From JANYJJ01 sp031386065 (GTDB taxonomy: Bacteria; Pseudomonadota; Gammaproteobacteria; Burkholderiales; Burkholderiaceae_C), in contig JANNBZ010000175.1 in NCBI GenBank assembly GCA_031386065.1, positions 1 through 23,179 on the forward strand: 23,179 nucleotides of DNA. Reading direction: 5' to 3'. A program made the position numbers and the translations under genes. Below the pieces are notes generated by a model that was given only the letters and a program-made list of their open reading frames with translations, did no database searches and had not been told where the DNA came from. Below, piece after piece: positions 15,200-23,179 of this stretch. Position 1 is the first letter of the stretch. Every line of letters starts with the position of its first letter.

Positions 15200-16870
15200 G
15201 TGATTCACCTTCTCAACCTGCTCGCTGCCATCGCCCTGCTGGTCTGGGGCACGCACATCGTGCGTACCGGCGTGCTGCGGGTGTTCGGCGAGAACCTGCG
15301 CGGCGTGCTGGCGCGCAGCTTCAACAACCGCTTGCATGCGTTGCTAGCCGGCCTGGCGGTGACCAGCATCGTGCAGTCGAGCACGGCCACCTGCCTGATC
15401 GTGGCGTCCTTCGTCGGCAAGGGCCTGGTCACCAGTTCGGCGGCGCTGGCGGTGATGCTGGGCGCCGACGTGGGCACCAGCCTGATGGCGGTGGCGTTCT
15501 CGTTCGACCTGTCGTGGTTGTCGCCGCTGCTGATCTTCGTCGGCGTGGTGATGTACATCTCGCGGCAAAACAGCGCGGCCGGCCGCATCGGCCGCGTGTT
15601 GATCGGCCTCGGGCTGATCACGCTGGCGCTGCAACTGATCGTCGGCGCGACCCGGCCGCTGACCGAATCGCCAGCGGTGCGCGCGCTGCTGGTGGCACTG
15701 CCGAACGACGTGCTGCTGCACATCCTGGTCGGCGCGGTGCTCACCGTGCTGTCGTATTCCAGCCTGGCGATCGTGCTGCTGACGGCCACGCTGGCGGCCA
15801 GTGGCATCCTGCCCGCCGGCCTGGCGCTGGAGCTGGTGCTTGGGGCCAACATGGGCAGCGGCGTGCTGGCCGTCATCGCCACCGCCCAGGCGTCGCCGCA
15901 AGCGCGCCGGCTGCCGATCGGCAACCTGGTTTTCAAGGCGGTCGGCACCCTCATCGCGATTCCCTTGCTTCCCTACGCGCATGTGCTGCTGCAACAGGTG
16001 GCGCCCGATGTGCACCAGCAAGTCGTGCTGTTTCACCTGGCCTTCAACGTGGTGCTGGCGCTGCTGTTCATCGGCCTGACGGGCGTGATGGGCAGCTGGG
16101 TCGACCGCTGGCTGCCGGCGGGCACACAAGGCGCGGTCAGCACCCGGCCGCACCACCTCGACCCGGTGGCGCTGGCCACGCCGTCGCTGGCCATCAACTG
16201 CGCCGCCCGCGAGGCGCTGCACCAGGCCGACGTGGTCGAAACCATGCTGCGCGGCATCCTGCCGGTGCTGCGCAACAACGACCTGCAACTGGCGGAAGAG
16301 TTACGCGCGATGGACGACACCGTCGATTCGCTCTACTCGGCGATCAAGTTCTACCTGACGCAGATTTCCAGCGAGGCGCTGAGCCAGCGCGAGAGCCGCC
16401 GCTGGACCGACATCGTCTCGTTCACCATCAACATGGAGCAGATCGGCGACATCATCGAGCGCGTGCTGCAGGACATCGAGGACAAGAAGGTGCGCAAGAA
16501 CCGCAGCTTCTCGGACGCCGGCATGGCCGAGATCGTCCACCTGCACGAACGCCTGCAAGCCAACCTGCGCCTGGGCATGAGCGTGTTCCTGGAAGGCAAC
16601 GTGCGCGACGCGCAAAAGCTGCTCGAAGAGAAGGCGCGCTTTCGCGACCTGGAGCACGAGTACGCGGCCAAGCACATCGGCCGCCTGCAAGACAACACTG
16701 CGCAAAGCATCGAGACCAGTTCGCTGCACCTCGACCTGTTGAGCGAGCTGAAGCGCATCAACTCGCACATCTGCTCCATCGCGTACCCGATCCTGGAATC
16801 GGCCGGCGCGCTGTCCAGCACGCGCATCCGCCACTCCAAGCTGGGCGCGCTCGGCGAGCCTGAAATCTAG
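15200..16870 (+). CDS. Na/Pi cotransporter family protein with PhoU-like C-terminus
   Basis: 556 aa from GTG 15200; an ATG at 15198 is in another frame and meets a stop at once. The membrane part (about 1-310) contains the two inverted PNaS repeats: 'TSIVQSSTATCLIVASFVGKG' with the QSSTAT substrate motif, and 'VLSYSSLAIVLLTATLAASG', where the usual Q is replaced by Y. 'LGADVGTS' and 'LGANMGSG' follow the repeats as expected. A PhoU-like helical domain occupies about 335-530 ('FTINMEQIGDIIERVLQDI'). It would import phosphate with sodium, the PhoU part probably sensing or gating. It is convergent with sixA, close to polyphosphate genes. Confidence 0.88.
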   Translation: MIHLLNLLAAIALLVWGTHIVRTGVLRVFGENLRGVLARSFNNRLHALLAGLAVTSIVQSSTATCLIVASFVGKGLVTSSAALAVMLGADVGTSLMAVAFSFDLSWLSPLLIFVGVVMYISRQNSAAGRIGRVLIGLGLITLALQLIVGATRPLTESPAVRALLVALPNDVLLHILVGAVLTVLSYSSLAIVLLTATLAASGILPAGLALELVLGANMGSGVLAVIATAQASPQARRLPIGNLVFKAVGTLIAIPLLPYAHVLLQQVAPDVHQQVVLFHLAFNVVLALLFIGLTGVMGSWVDRWLPAGTQGAVSTRPHHLDPVALATPSLAINCAAREALHQADVVETMLRGILPVLRNNDLQLAEELRAMDDTVDSLYSAIKFYLTQISSEALSQRESRRWTDIVSFTINMEQIGDIIERVLQDIEDKKVRKNRSFSDAGMAEIVHLHERLQANLRLGMSVFLEGNVRDAQKLLEEKARFRDLEHEYAAKHIGRLQDNTAQSIETSSLHLDLLSELKRINSHICSIAYPILESAGALSSTRIRHSKLGALGEPEI

Positions 16871-16925
16871 AGCGTGCGGCGCTGACAGCGCTAGGCCCGC
16901 AAGGCACCAGCCGCAGCTCGTGCCG

Positions 16926-17387
16926 TCAAAGGCAGTCGGGCGCCTGCATCGCCTGCAGCACCACTTGCGCCAGGCCCTCGCGGTCGCGGTTGCGCAGCCA
17001 CCAGACGGCGCCCTTCTTGATCGCCCATGCCTGCGGCACGTCGGCCAGCAATTGCGCGGCCACCAGGCCCAGCGTGGGCTGGTGGCCGATGACGAGCACC
17101 GGCTCCGGTCCGTCGGGCCAGCGCGCGGCCAGCAGCAGGGCCTCGCCGCTGCCATCGGGCGCCAGCGCGGGCAGCGTCTTGAAGGGTCGCTCCAGCGCCT
17201 TCGCGGTTTGCTGGGCGCGGCGTGCCGGGCTGACCAGAATGCGCGTCGAGTGGGCCAGCCGCCGGTTCAACCAGTCGGCCATGCGGTGGGCTTGTCGCTC
17301 GCCCTTGGCGGTCAGCGCGCGGTCCATGTCGTCGGCGCCTTCAGGCAGCTCGAACGCCTCGGCGTGGCGCCACAGAATCAAGTCCAT
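16926..17387 (-). CDS. sixA: Phosphohistidine phosphatase SixA
   Basis: 153 aa from ATG 17387, which overlaps the ppk1 stop (TGATG). 'MDLILWRHAEAF' carries the catalytic Arg-His of the histidine phosphatase superfamily. 'DMDRALTAKGERQAHRMADWL', 'ILVSPARRAQQTA' and the second His in 'VIGHQPTLG' complete the signature. Length equals classical SixA (about 160 aa). SixA dephosphorylates phosphohistidine on phosphotransfer proteins; its position directly after ppk1 suggests a link to phosphate or polyphosphate metabolism. It depends on upstream translation for coupling, so the amber codon in ppk1 may reduce its expression. Confidence 0.9.
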   Translation of the reverse strand: MDLILWRHAEAFELPEGADDMDRALTAKGERQAHRMADWLNRRLAHSTRILVSPARRAQQTAKALERPFKTLPALAPDGSGEALLLAARWPDGPEPVLVIGHQPTLGLVAAQLLADVPQAWAIKKGAVWWLRNRDREGLAQVVLQAMQAPDCL

Positions 17388-19513
17388 CACGTCGCGCCGA
17401 AGCGGCCCATCAACGCGCGCTGCGCACTGGGCCCGTCGCTGCCGACGCGCAGGTAGCTGCCGTCTGACTGAAGCGTCCAGGCATCGCAGGCATCGTGCAA
17501 ATAAGGCACCAGGCATTCGTCGATCACGCGCTGACGCAGGGCCGCATCGCGCACCGGCCAGGCCACCTCGATGCGGCGGAGCATGTTGCGGCTCATCCAG
17601 TCGGCACTCGACAGGTACAGCGCTTCGTCGTCATCGCCGAGGCCCCAGCGGAAATAGATCACTCGCGTGTGTTCGAGGAAACGCCCGACCACGGCGCGCA
17701 CGCGAATGCGGTCGGTGACGCTGGCAATGCCGGGCGGCAGCATGCAGGCACCGCGCACGATGAGGTCGATGTCGGCGCCCGCCTGGCCGGCGCGGATCAA
17801 CGCCTCGATCAGCGGCGCGTCGGTCAGCGCATTGACCTTGACGACGATGCGCGCCATGGCGCCCGCACCCGCGCGCGCCGCATCGGCCACGCGATCAATG
17901 TGTTCGACCATGCGACGGTGCAGCGTGAACGGCGCCTGCAGCAGGCAGCGCAGCGGCTTCATCTTGCCCAGGCTGGCCAGCTGCTGGAACACCGCATCGG
18001 CGTCGGCCGTCAGTTCCTTGTCGGCCGTCAGGTAGCCGATGTCGGTGTACAGGCGCGCGGTCTTGGGGTTGTAGTTGCCGGTGGACAGGTGGGCATAGCG
18101 GCGCAGCCGGGTGCGGCCCGCGCCGCCGATGCTTTCGCGGCGTGTCACCAGCAGCAGCTTGGCGTGCGTCTTCAGGCCGACGATGCCGTACACCACCTGC
18201 ACGCCCACCGCCTCAAGACGTTCGGCCCAGTTGATGTTGGCCTCTTCGTCGAAGCGCGCCTTCAGCTCCACCACGCACATCACTTCCTTGCCGCGGCGCG
18301 CGGCCTCGATCAGCAGGTCCATCAACGGCGACTCGCTGCCGGTGCGGTAGATGGTTTGCTTGATGGCTAGCACGTCGGGGTCGTGCACCGCCTCGCGCAG
18401 GAACTGAACCACCGGCTCGAACGATTCGAACGGGTGGTGCAGCAGCACGTCGCCCTGGCGCAGGGTGGCGAACATCGATTGCTGGCGCGGCAGCCGGGCC
18501 TCGGGCCAGCGCGGCTCGTGCGCCGAGAAGCGCAACCACGGCGGCTGGCGGCGCTCTTGCGCCTGGTCGATCTACTGGTTCAGCCGCACCAGGTTGACCG
18601 GCCCGTTGACGCGGTACAGCGCCGCCTGCGGCAGGCCGAACTGCTGCAGCAGAAATTCCGACAACTCGGTCGGGCAGGTGTTCACCACTTCCAGCCGCAG
18701 CGCCTGGCCGAAGTGGCGCGTGGTCAGGCCCGAGCGCATGGCCTGCCGCAGGTTGACGACATCGTCTTCGTCCACATCGAGGTCGGAGTCGCGGGTGACG
18801 CGGAACTGCGAGAACGCCTCGACCTCGCGGCCGGGGAACAACTCGTCGAGGTGGGCGCGGATCACGCTGGTCAGCAGCACGAAACCCTGCTGACCCGGCG
18901 CCAGCGCATCGGGCAGCCGGATCACGCGCGGCAGCACGCGCGGCACCTTGACGATGGCGATGCTGTTCTCGCGCCCGAAGGCGTCTTTGCCGCTCAGCCG
19001 CGCAATGAAGTTGAGCGACTTGTTGGCGACCTGCGGAAACGGGTGCGCCGGGTCCAGCCCCACCGGCACCAGCAGCGGACGCACCTGGGTGGCGAAGAAG
19101 CGGTCGACCCAGGCGCGCTGCGCAGCGTCGCGATCAGCGTGGTTGAGGATCACGATGCCGGCGGTCTGCAGGCGCGGCATCACCTCGTCGTTGAAGGCGG
19201 CGTACTGGTCGTCGATGATGGCGTGCGCCTCGGCCGCTACCGTCGCCAGGTCGCTCAGCATGCCACTCGCACCCGCCAGGCGGGCGGCTGCAATGTAGTC
19301 GGCAAAGCGCACCTCGAAGAACTCGTCCATGTTCGACGAGACGATGCAGATGTAGCGCAGCCGCTCGAGCAGAGGCACGTCGTCGCGCCGCGCCTGCGCG
19401 AGCACGCGGCGGTTGAATTCGAGGATGGCGCGCTCGCGGCTCAACAGCACCGGCATCGCCGGCGCACCCACGCTGGCGGGTGGCGACACCGCGGAACTGT
19501 CATCGAAACTCAT
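17387..19513 (-). pseudogene. ppk1: Polyphosphate kinase 1, interrupted by an in-frame amber codon
   Basis: From ATG 19513 to TGA 17387 the frame would encode about 708 residues, the normal PPK1 length, but TAG (18572-18574) stops it at codon 314 after '...GPVNLVRLNQ'. Reading continues in the same frame, IDQAQERRQPPWLRF..., with no further lesion. The first part (1-313) is the N and head domain ('RYICIVSSNMDEFFEVR'). The second part holds both catalytic domains, with His450 in 'GLKTHAK' (autophosphorylated) and His615 in 'FLEHTRVIYF'. PPK1 makes polyphosphate from ATP. Either the gene is newly broken, or the stop is read through, or translation restarts (TTG 18535, ATG 18475), or it is a sequence error. 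ATG overlaps the upstream stop (ATGA). Confidence 0.85.
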
Positions 19514-20565
19514 GACACCAGTTTATGAATCTTTTGCGTCGGTTTCATGACAGACATGACGCTGCCATGACGCGCCGCAACCAGCAAGGCGATGAACTGG
19601 TCGCAGACCGGCGCCCAGTCGAACTGCAGTGCACGCGCGCGGGCTTGCTCGCGCGGAAGCTTCAACGCGGCCAGCGCCGCCACCCGCAAGTCGTCGTGCA
19701 GCACGCCGCCGCTCGAGGTGCCGATCACGTCCAGCGGCCCGGGCACCGGGTAGGCCGCCACTGGCGTGCCGCAGGCCATGGCTTCGAGCATCACCAGGCC
19801 GAAGGTTTCGCTGCGGCTGGGGAACACGAAGGCATCGGCCGCGCTGTAGATGCGCACCAGCGCGTCGCGCGAGACCACGCCCTGCCAGTGCACGGCGGGG
19901 AACTCGCGGCTCAGCCGGCCGAGCAGCGGGCCGACGCCGTAGACCACCTTCGAGCCGGGCAGGTCGAGCTGCAGAAAGGCTGCGAGGTTCTTCTCGTACG
20001 AGACGCGGCCGACGAACAGGAACACCGGACGCGGCAGGCCGAGGTCGGCCCCGGGCAGCGGCTGGAACAGGCTCAGGTCCACGCCGTGCGACCAGCTGCG
20101 CAGGTTGCGAAAACCGTGTCCATGCAAGATGCCGCGCATGCCCTCGGTGGGCACCATGACACCGCTGGACGCCGAATGAAAGCGCTTGAACCATGCGTAG
20201 CCCCAGCGCACCGGCAGGTGTAGCGCCTTGGCCAGGATGTCGGGGAAGCGAGTGTGAAACGCGGTGGTGAAGGCCCAGCCGCGACGCAGGCAGTGCGCCC
20301 GCGCGGCCGCACCCAACGGGCCTTCGGTGGCAATGTGAATCGCGTCGGCCTGGGCGGTGTCGAGCAGTGCGGCCACGCGCTTGCCGGGGCGCCACGCCAC
20401 TTCGATTTCGCGGTAGCCGGGGCAGGCAAAGCGCTTGAAGCCCGACGGCTCGACCACCACCACCTCGTGCCCGCGTTGCAGCAGGCCTTGCTGCAGTTCG
20501 ACCAGGGTGGTGACGACGCCGTTGACCTGCGGCATCCAGGCGTCGGTGACAAGCGCGATCCTCAC
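19510..20565 (-). CDS. GT4 family glycosyltransferase (Agt-like)
   Basis: 351 aa from GTG 20565, overlapping the upstream stop by 4 bp (GTGA). It has the GT-B fold. N-terminal 'MRIALVTDAWMPQVNGVVTTL' is the acceptor-domain start seen in glycolipid-forming mannosyl/glucosyltransferases. 'FVGRVSYEKNLAAFL' and the E-x7-E nucleotide-sugar motif 'SETFGLVMLEAMACGTPVAAY' define GT4. It would transfer a sugar from a nucleotide donor, probably to a diacylglycerol-type lipid at the inner membrane. The coupling to the metallophosphoesterase gene recalls the plcP-agt pairs that replace phospholipids with glycolipids under phosphate limitation. Other GT4 roles in polysaccharide synthesis remain possible. 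Confidence 0.85.
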   Translation of the reverse strand: MRIALVTDAWMPQVNGVVTTLVELQQGLLQRGHEVVVVEPSGFKRFACPGYREIEVAWRPGKRVAALLDTAQADAIHIATEGPLGAAARAHCLRRGWAFTTAFHTRFPDILAKALHLPVRWGYAWFKRFHSASSGVMVPTEGMRGILHGHGFRNLRSWSHGVDLSLFQPLPGADLGLPRPVFLFVGRVSYEKNLAAFLQLDLPGSKVVYGVGPLLGRLSREFPAVHWQGVVSRDALVRIYSAADAFVFPSRSETFGLVMLEAMACGTPVAAYPVPGPLDVIGTSSGGVLHDDLRVAALAALKLPREQARARALQFDWAPVCDQFIALLVAARHGSVMSVMKPTQKIHKLVS

Positions 20566-21455
20566 GCGGCCTGCACCGGCAGCAACTCGCCGGCCGCCGT
20601 GGCCGCAGCGCTGCGCGCACCGCGCCAGGCATGCGACGCGCGATGCGACCAGTCGATGATCTCCAGCCGGCCATCGGCATGCTCGACCAGCGCCGTCAGG
20701 CTCTCGACCCAGTCGCCGTCGTTGGCGTAGAGGATGCCGTCGATGTCGCGCAGTTCGGCATGGTGAATGTGGCCGCAGACCACGCCTTGTGCGCCGCGCC
20801 GGCGCGCCTCGCGCGCCAGCGCCGCCTCGAAGTCACCTACATAGCTGACGGCACGCTTGACCTTCTGCTTCAGGTACTTCGACAGCGACCAGTACGGCAG
20901 CCCCAGCCGCGCCCGCAGCGAGTTGAGGTACCGGTTCAGCTTCAGCGTGAACTCGTACAGCGAATCGCCCACATGCGCGAGCCAGGCGGCGCACTGGATC
21001 ACGCCGTCGAAAAGGTCGCCGTGGGTGACCCAGAGCTTGCGGCCGTCGGCGGTCTCGTGAATCCATTCCTCGGCCACTTCGATGCCGCCGAAGTCGTGGC
21101 CCAGGTAGCGGCGTGCGAACTCGTCGTGGTTGCCCGGAATGAAGATCACGCGCGTGCCCTTGCGCGCCTTGCGCAGCAGCTTCTGGATCACGTCGTTGTG
21201 CGCCTGCGGCCAGTACCAGTGGCGGCGCAACTGCCAGCCGTCGATGATGTCGCCGACCAGAAACAGGTGCTCGGCATCGACGTGCTTCAAGAAGTCGAGC
21301 AGCGCGTGCGCCTGGCAGCCCGGCGTGCCCAGGTGCAGGTCAGAAATCCACACGCTGCGATAGCGCAGGTGGCCGCTCGGCGCGTCTAACGCAGAGGCAG
21401 GCTCGGTCCCCAGGGACTCGGCCCAGGCACGCTGCACGGCGGGGTCTCGTTGCAT
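20562..21455 (-). CDS. Calcineurin-type metallophosphoesterase (LpxH/PlcP family, COG2908-like)
   Basis: 297 aa from ATG 21455; the ribosome site is weak, and GTG within 'RSVWISDLHLG' is an alternative that keeps the whole domain. Metal-binding motifs are complete: 'SDLHLG' (D-x-H), 'GDIIDGW', 'GNHDEF', 'THGDLFD' and 'CGHIHHAEL'. Annotators often name this family UDP-2,3-diacylglucosamine diphosphatase. PlcP, a phospholipase C for membrane lipid remodelling, belongs to the same family, and the overlapping GT4 gene favours that reading. The N-terminal 30 residues before the domain are not conserved-looking. It is the first gene of the overlapping four-gene operon (with GT4, ppk1, sixA). Confidence 0.82.
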   Translation of the reverse strand: MQRDPAVQRAWAESLGTEPASALDAPSGHLRYRSVWISDLHLGTPGCQAHALLDFLKHVDAEHLFLVGDIIDGWQLRRHWYWPQAHNDVIQKLLRKARKGTRVIFIPGNHDEFARRYLGHDFGGIEVAEEWIHETADGRKLWVTHGDLFDGVIQCAAWLAHVGDSLYEFTLKLNRYLNSLRARLGLPYWSLSKYLKQKVKRAVSYVGDFEAALAREARRRGAQGVVCGHIHHAELRDIDGILYANDGDWVESLTALVEHADGRLEIIDWSHRASHAWRGARSAAATAAGELLPVQAA

Positions 21456-21475
21456 GGAAACGAAGGCTCGCCGCT

Positions 21476-21520
21476 GCGCATGACGGCCTCAAGTCGCTGC
21501 CGTGACGCGCACGTGAAAAG
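21476..21520 (-). promoter_or_regulatory. Pho-box-like 11-bp repeats upstream of the phosphate/lipid operon
   Basis: On the minus strand TTTTCAC, GCGTCAC, GCGACTT and CCGTCAT recur in an 11-bp register (units of 7 bases plus 4). Three of the four keep the TCA core of the Pho-box unit CTGTCAT-N4. They lie about 20-65 bp before the ATG at 21455. The match is partial, and the short distance would leave little leader if this replaces the -35 region. Confidence 0.3.
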
Positions 21521-21550
21521 CGCGCAGCCGCCGCCCCGGATAATCCACCG

Positions 21551-22483
21551 ATGCACCTGTTGATCCCGTTCGCGTCCGCGCTGTCACCCGCTGCGGCTCA
21601 CAGCCTGGGCACGCTCGAACTGCCGGCCTTGTCTAACCTGTTGAACCGCCTGGCCGCCGGCCCGCGCGTGGGCACCGACGAATACAGCCTGAGCCCGCCG
21701 CACGAGCGCGCGCTGGCAGCCGCCTGGGGCTGGCACGGCACCGACGGTGCCTTGCCATGGGCAGCGCATCAGGCCATCGCCGACGGCGTCGACGCCAGCC
21801 AAGGCGCCTGGGGCTTGCTGACCCCCGTGCACTGGCATGTGGGCCGCGACCACATCACGCTGGCCGACCCGCAGGCCTGCCACTTGACAGACGCCGAGTC
21901 GCAGCAATTGATGGCTGCGTTGCAGCCGCTGTTCAACGACGACGGCTGGTCGCTGCACTGGGGTGCGGCCGAGCGCTGGTACGCGTCGCAACCCGGCTTG
22001 GCCGAATTGGCCTGCGCCTCGCCCGACCGGGTGATCGGCCGCAACGTCGACCTGTGGCTGCCCAACACGCCGCAGGTGCGCCATGTGCGGCGGCTGCAAA
22101 GCGAGGCGCAGATGCTGCTGTATGCGCACCCGTTGCACGACGAGCGCGAGGGACTCGGCGAGCTGCCCGTCAACTCGTTTTGGTTGAGCGGCTGCGGCGC
22201 GCACCAGGTTCCCATCGGTTCCGAAGCCATCCAGGTCGACGACAGCCTGCGCGCCCCGCTGCTGGCCGACGACTGGGCCGGCTGGGCCGAAGCCTGGCAG
22301 CGGCTGGACGCTGGCGCCATCGCCCGCATGCTGCAGGCCGCCGAGGCCGGCGAGCACGTGTCGCTCACGGTCTGCGGCGAGCGCTTCGCGCAGCGCTTCG
22401 ACAGCGCGCCGCGCACGCTGTGGCAGCGCCTGCGCAACAGCTGGCAACGCCCGGCCGTCGCACCGCTGCTGGAGGCGTTGTGA
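21551..22483 (+). CDS. Phosphoglycerate mutase-like / RpfE-type conserved protein
   Basis: 310 aa from ATG 21551. It belongs to the betaproteobacterial family annotated as 'phosphoglycerate mutase' or 'RpfE regulatory protein', found directly upstream of recJ. Visible hallmarks are 'HLLIPFASALSPAA', 'LTPVHWHVGRDHITLADP', 'DGWSLHWGAAERWYAS', 'VIGRNVDLWLP', 'LQSEAQMLLYAHPLHDEREG' and 'PVNSFWLSGCGAH'. I see no RHG or alkaline-phosphatase catalytic signature, so mutase activity is doubtful. Function is unknown. It is divergent from the metallophosphoesterase gene (95 bp) and followed by recJ after 55 bp. Confidence 0.8.
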   Translation: MHLLIPFASALSPAAAHSLGTLELPALSNLLNRLAAGPRVGTDEYSLSPPHERALAAAWGWHGTDGALPWAAHQAIADGVDASQGAWGLLTPVHWHVGRDHITLADPQACHLTDAESQQLMAALQPLFNDDGWSLHWGAAERWYASQPGLAELACASPDRVIGRNVDLWLPNTPQVRHVRRLQSEAQMLLYAHPLHDEREGLGELPVNSFWLSGCGAHQVPIGSEAIQVDDSLRAPLLADDWAGWAEAWQRLDAGAIARMLQAAEAGEHVSLTVCGERFAQRFDSAPRTLWQRLRNSWQRPAVAPLLEAL

Positions 22484-22538
22484 GCCCGCCCGGCCGCCCG
22501 AAGGCGAACACCGCAGTGCGTAGCACGAAGGTTTCTGT

Positions 22539-23179
22539 ATGAGTCTGCCCACCGTGACGCTGCGCGACGTGCCGCCGCGCGCCGCCTGGGCCCTGGAACA
22601 GGCCGGCGTGCACCCGTTGTTGGCGCGCTTGTTCGCCGCCCGCGGCATGCGCAGCGCCGACGACCTGGACGACGGCCTGGCGCGCCTGCTGCTGCCCACC
22701 GACCTGCACGGCAGCGCGGCCGCCGCGCGCCTGCTGGCCGACGCGATTGCGAAGCGCCAGCGCATCTGCGTGGTGGCCGACTACGACTGCGACGGCGCCA
22801 CCGCCTGCGCTGTTGCGCTGCGCGGCTTGAGCATGCTGGGCGCGGCGCCCGACACGCTGTGCTACGTGGTGCCCGACCGCGCCGTCCACGGCTACGGCCT
22901 GACGCCCACCATCGTCGAGCTGGCGCTGCTGAAAAAGCCCGACCTGCTGCTGACCGTGGACAACGGCATTGCCAGCCTGGCCGGTGTGGCGCATGCGCGC
23001 GAGCGCGGCCTGGCAGTGCTGGTGACCGACCACCATTTACCCGCCTTGGTGGGCGACGCAGTGATGCTGCCGAACGCCGACGTGATCGTCAACCCGAACC
23101 AGCCCGACTGCAGTTTCGCCAGCAAGAACCTGGCCGGTGTGGGCGTGATGTTCTACGTGCTGCTGGCGCTGCGCAGCGA
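22539..23179 (+). CDS. recJ: Single-stranded-DNA-specific exonuclease RecJ, 5' part
   Basis: The frame from ATG 22539 is open to the window end (213 residues visible; full RecJ is about 570). RecJ is a 5'-3' ssDNA exonuclease of recombination and mismatch repair. DHH-superfamily metal motifs are present: 'VVADYDCDGATACAV' (motif I), 'DLLLTVDNGIAS' (motif II) and 'VLVTDHHLP' (motif III, DHH), then 'VNPNQPDC' and the start of 'NLAGVGVMFYVL'. The N-terminal segment ('HPLLARLFAARGMRSADDLD') is also typical. It is likely co-transcribed with the preceding gene. Confidence 0.93.
   Translation, partial: MSLPTVTLRDVPPRAAWALEQAGVHPLLARLFAARGMRSADDLDDGLARLLLPTDLHGSAAAARLLADAIAKRQRICVVADYDCDGATACAVALRGLSMLGAAPDTLCYVVPDRAVHGYGLTPTIVELALLKKPDLLLTVDNGIASLAGVAHARERGLAVLVTDHHLPALVGDAVMLPNADVIVNPNQPDCSFASKNLAGVGVMFYVLLALRS

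Noticed and set aside
16879..16891. GCGCT-GAC-AGCGC stem between the Na/Pi transporter and sixA
   Set aside because: Short stem without a T-run; not enough to call a terminator.
18465..19528. Long plus-strand frames opposite ppk1
   Set aside because: They are antisense shadows of the ppk1 frame; the minus-strand protein has full PPK1 motifs.

Overview
The window reads as a high-GC betaproteobacterial chromosome of the Burkholderiales, probably the Rubrivivax/Leptothrix-Comamonadaceae neighbourhood. This rests on gene order and protein type (xth / ntrC-ntrB-DUF4124-glnA / CinA-like-EI24-AIM24, a phosphoglycerate-mutase-like gene before recJ) and on the PEP-CTERM proteins. No rRNA or other taxonomic marker is present, so this is inference. 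I see no tRNA, rRNA, CRISPR array or recognisable transposase.

Region 1 (1-2730) is the right-hand part of an integrated mobile element. It holds the 3' part of a primase/helicase-type ATPase gene, a small coupled gene with a docking-like N-terminus, an unknown gene, and a zinc-ribbon gene of the MGGFGSGR type. The region ends in a striking pair of 40-bp inverted repeats with 2 mismatches (2544-2583 and 2689-2728). The second arm stops 3 bp before the next gene. A further set of 9-bp-periodic, inverted CCTG/CAGG repeats lies in the 3' end of the primase gene.

Region 2 (2732-5250) is accessory sequence with visibly lower GC. It has two secreted PEP-CTERM proteins on the minus strand; the second carries a DUF1566/Lcl-type domain. 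Each has a C-run/G-run palindrome with a 5-base centre upstream. Next to them is the decayed remnant of a Sel1-repeat gene. No exosortase gene is present here.

Region 3 (5251-13639) is conserved core. It contains exonuclease III, then the nitrogen-control cluster on the minus strand (glnA, DUF4124 protein, ntrB, ntrC). glnA has a strong intrinsic terminator and a good sigma-54-type promoter. Upstream is a three-gene minus-strand group: AIM24 protein, EI24 membrane protein and CinA-like molybdopterin-binding protein.

Region 4 (13814-23179) holds a membrane diguanylate cyclase and a Na/Pi cotransporter with a PhoU-like tail. A tightly overlapping minus-strand operon follows: metallophosphoesterase, GT4 glycosyltransferase, polyphosphate kinase and SixA phosphatase. 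The first two genes resemble the PlcP-Agt lipid-remodelling pair used in phosphate starvation, so this block looks like a phosphate-economy cluster. ppk1 is broken by an in-frame amber codon at codon 314. The window ends with a phosphoglycerate-mutase-like gene and the 5' part of recJ.

The most interesting points are the amber-interrupted ppk1 inside an otherwise intact operon, the 40-bp inverted repeat closing the mobile element, the paired palindromes before the PEP-CTERM genes, and the proposed PlcP/Agt/PPK/SixA phosphate operon.
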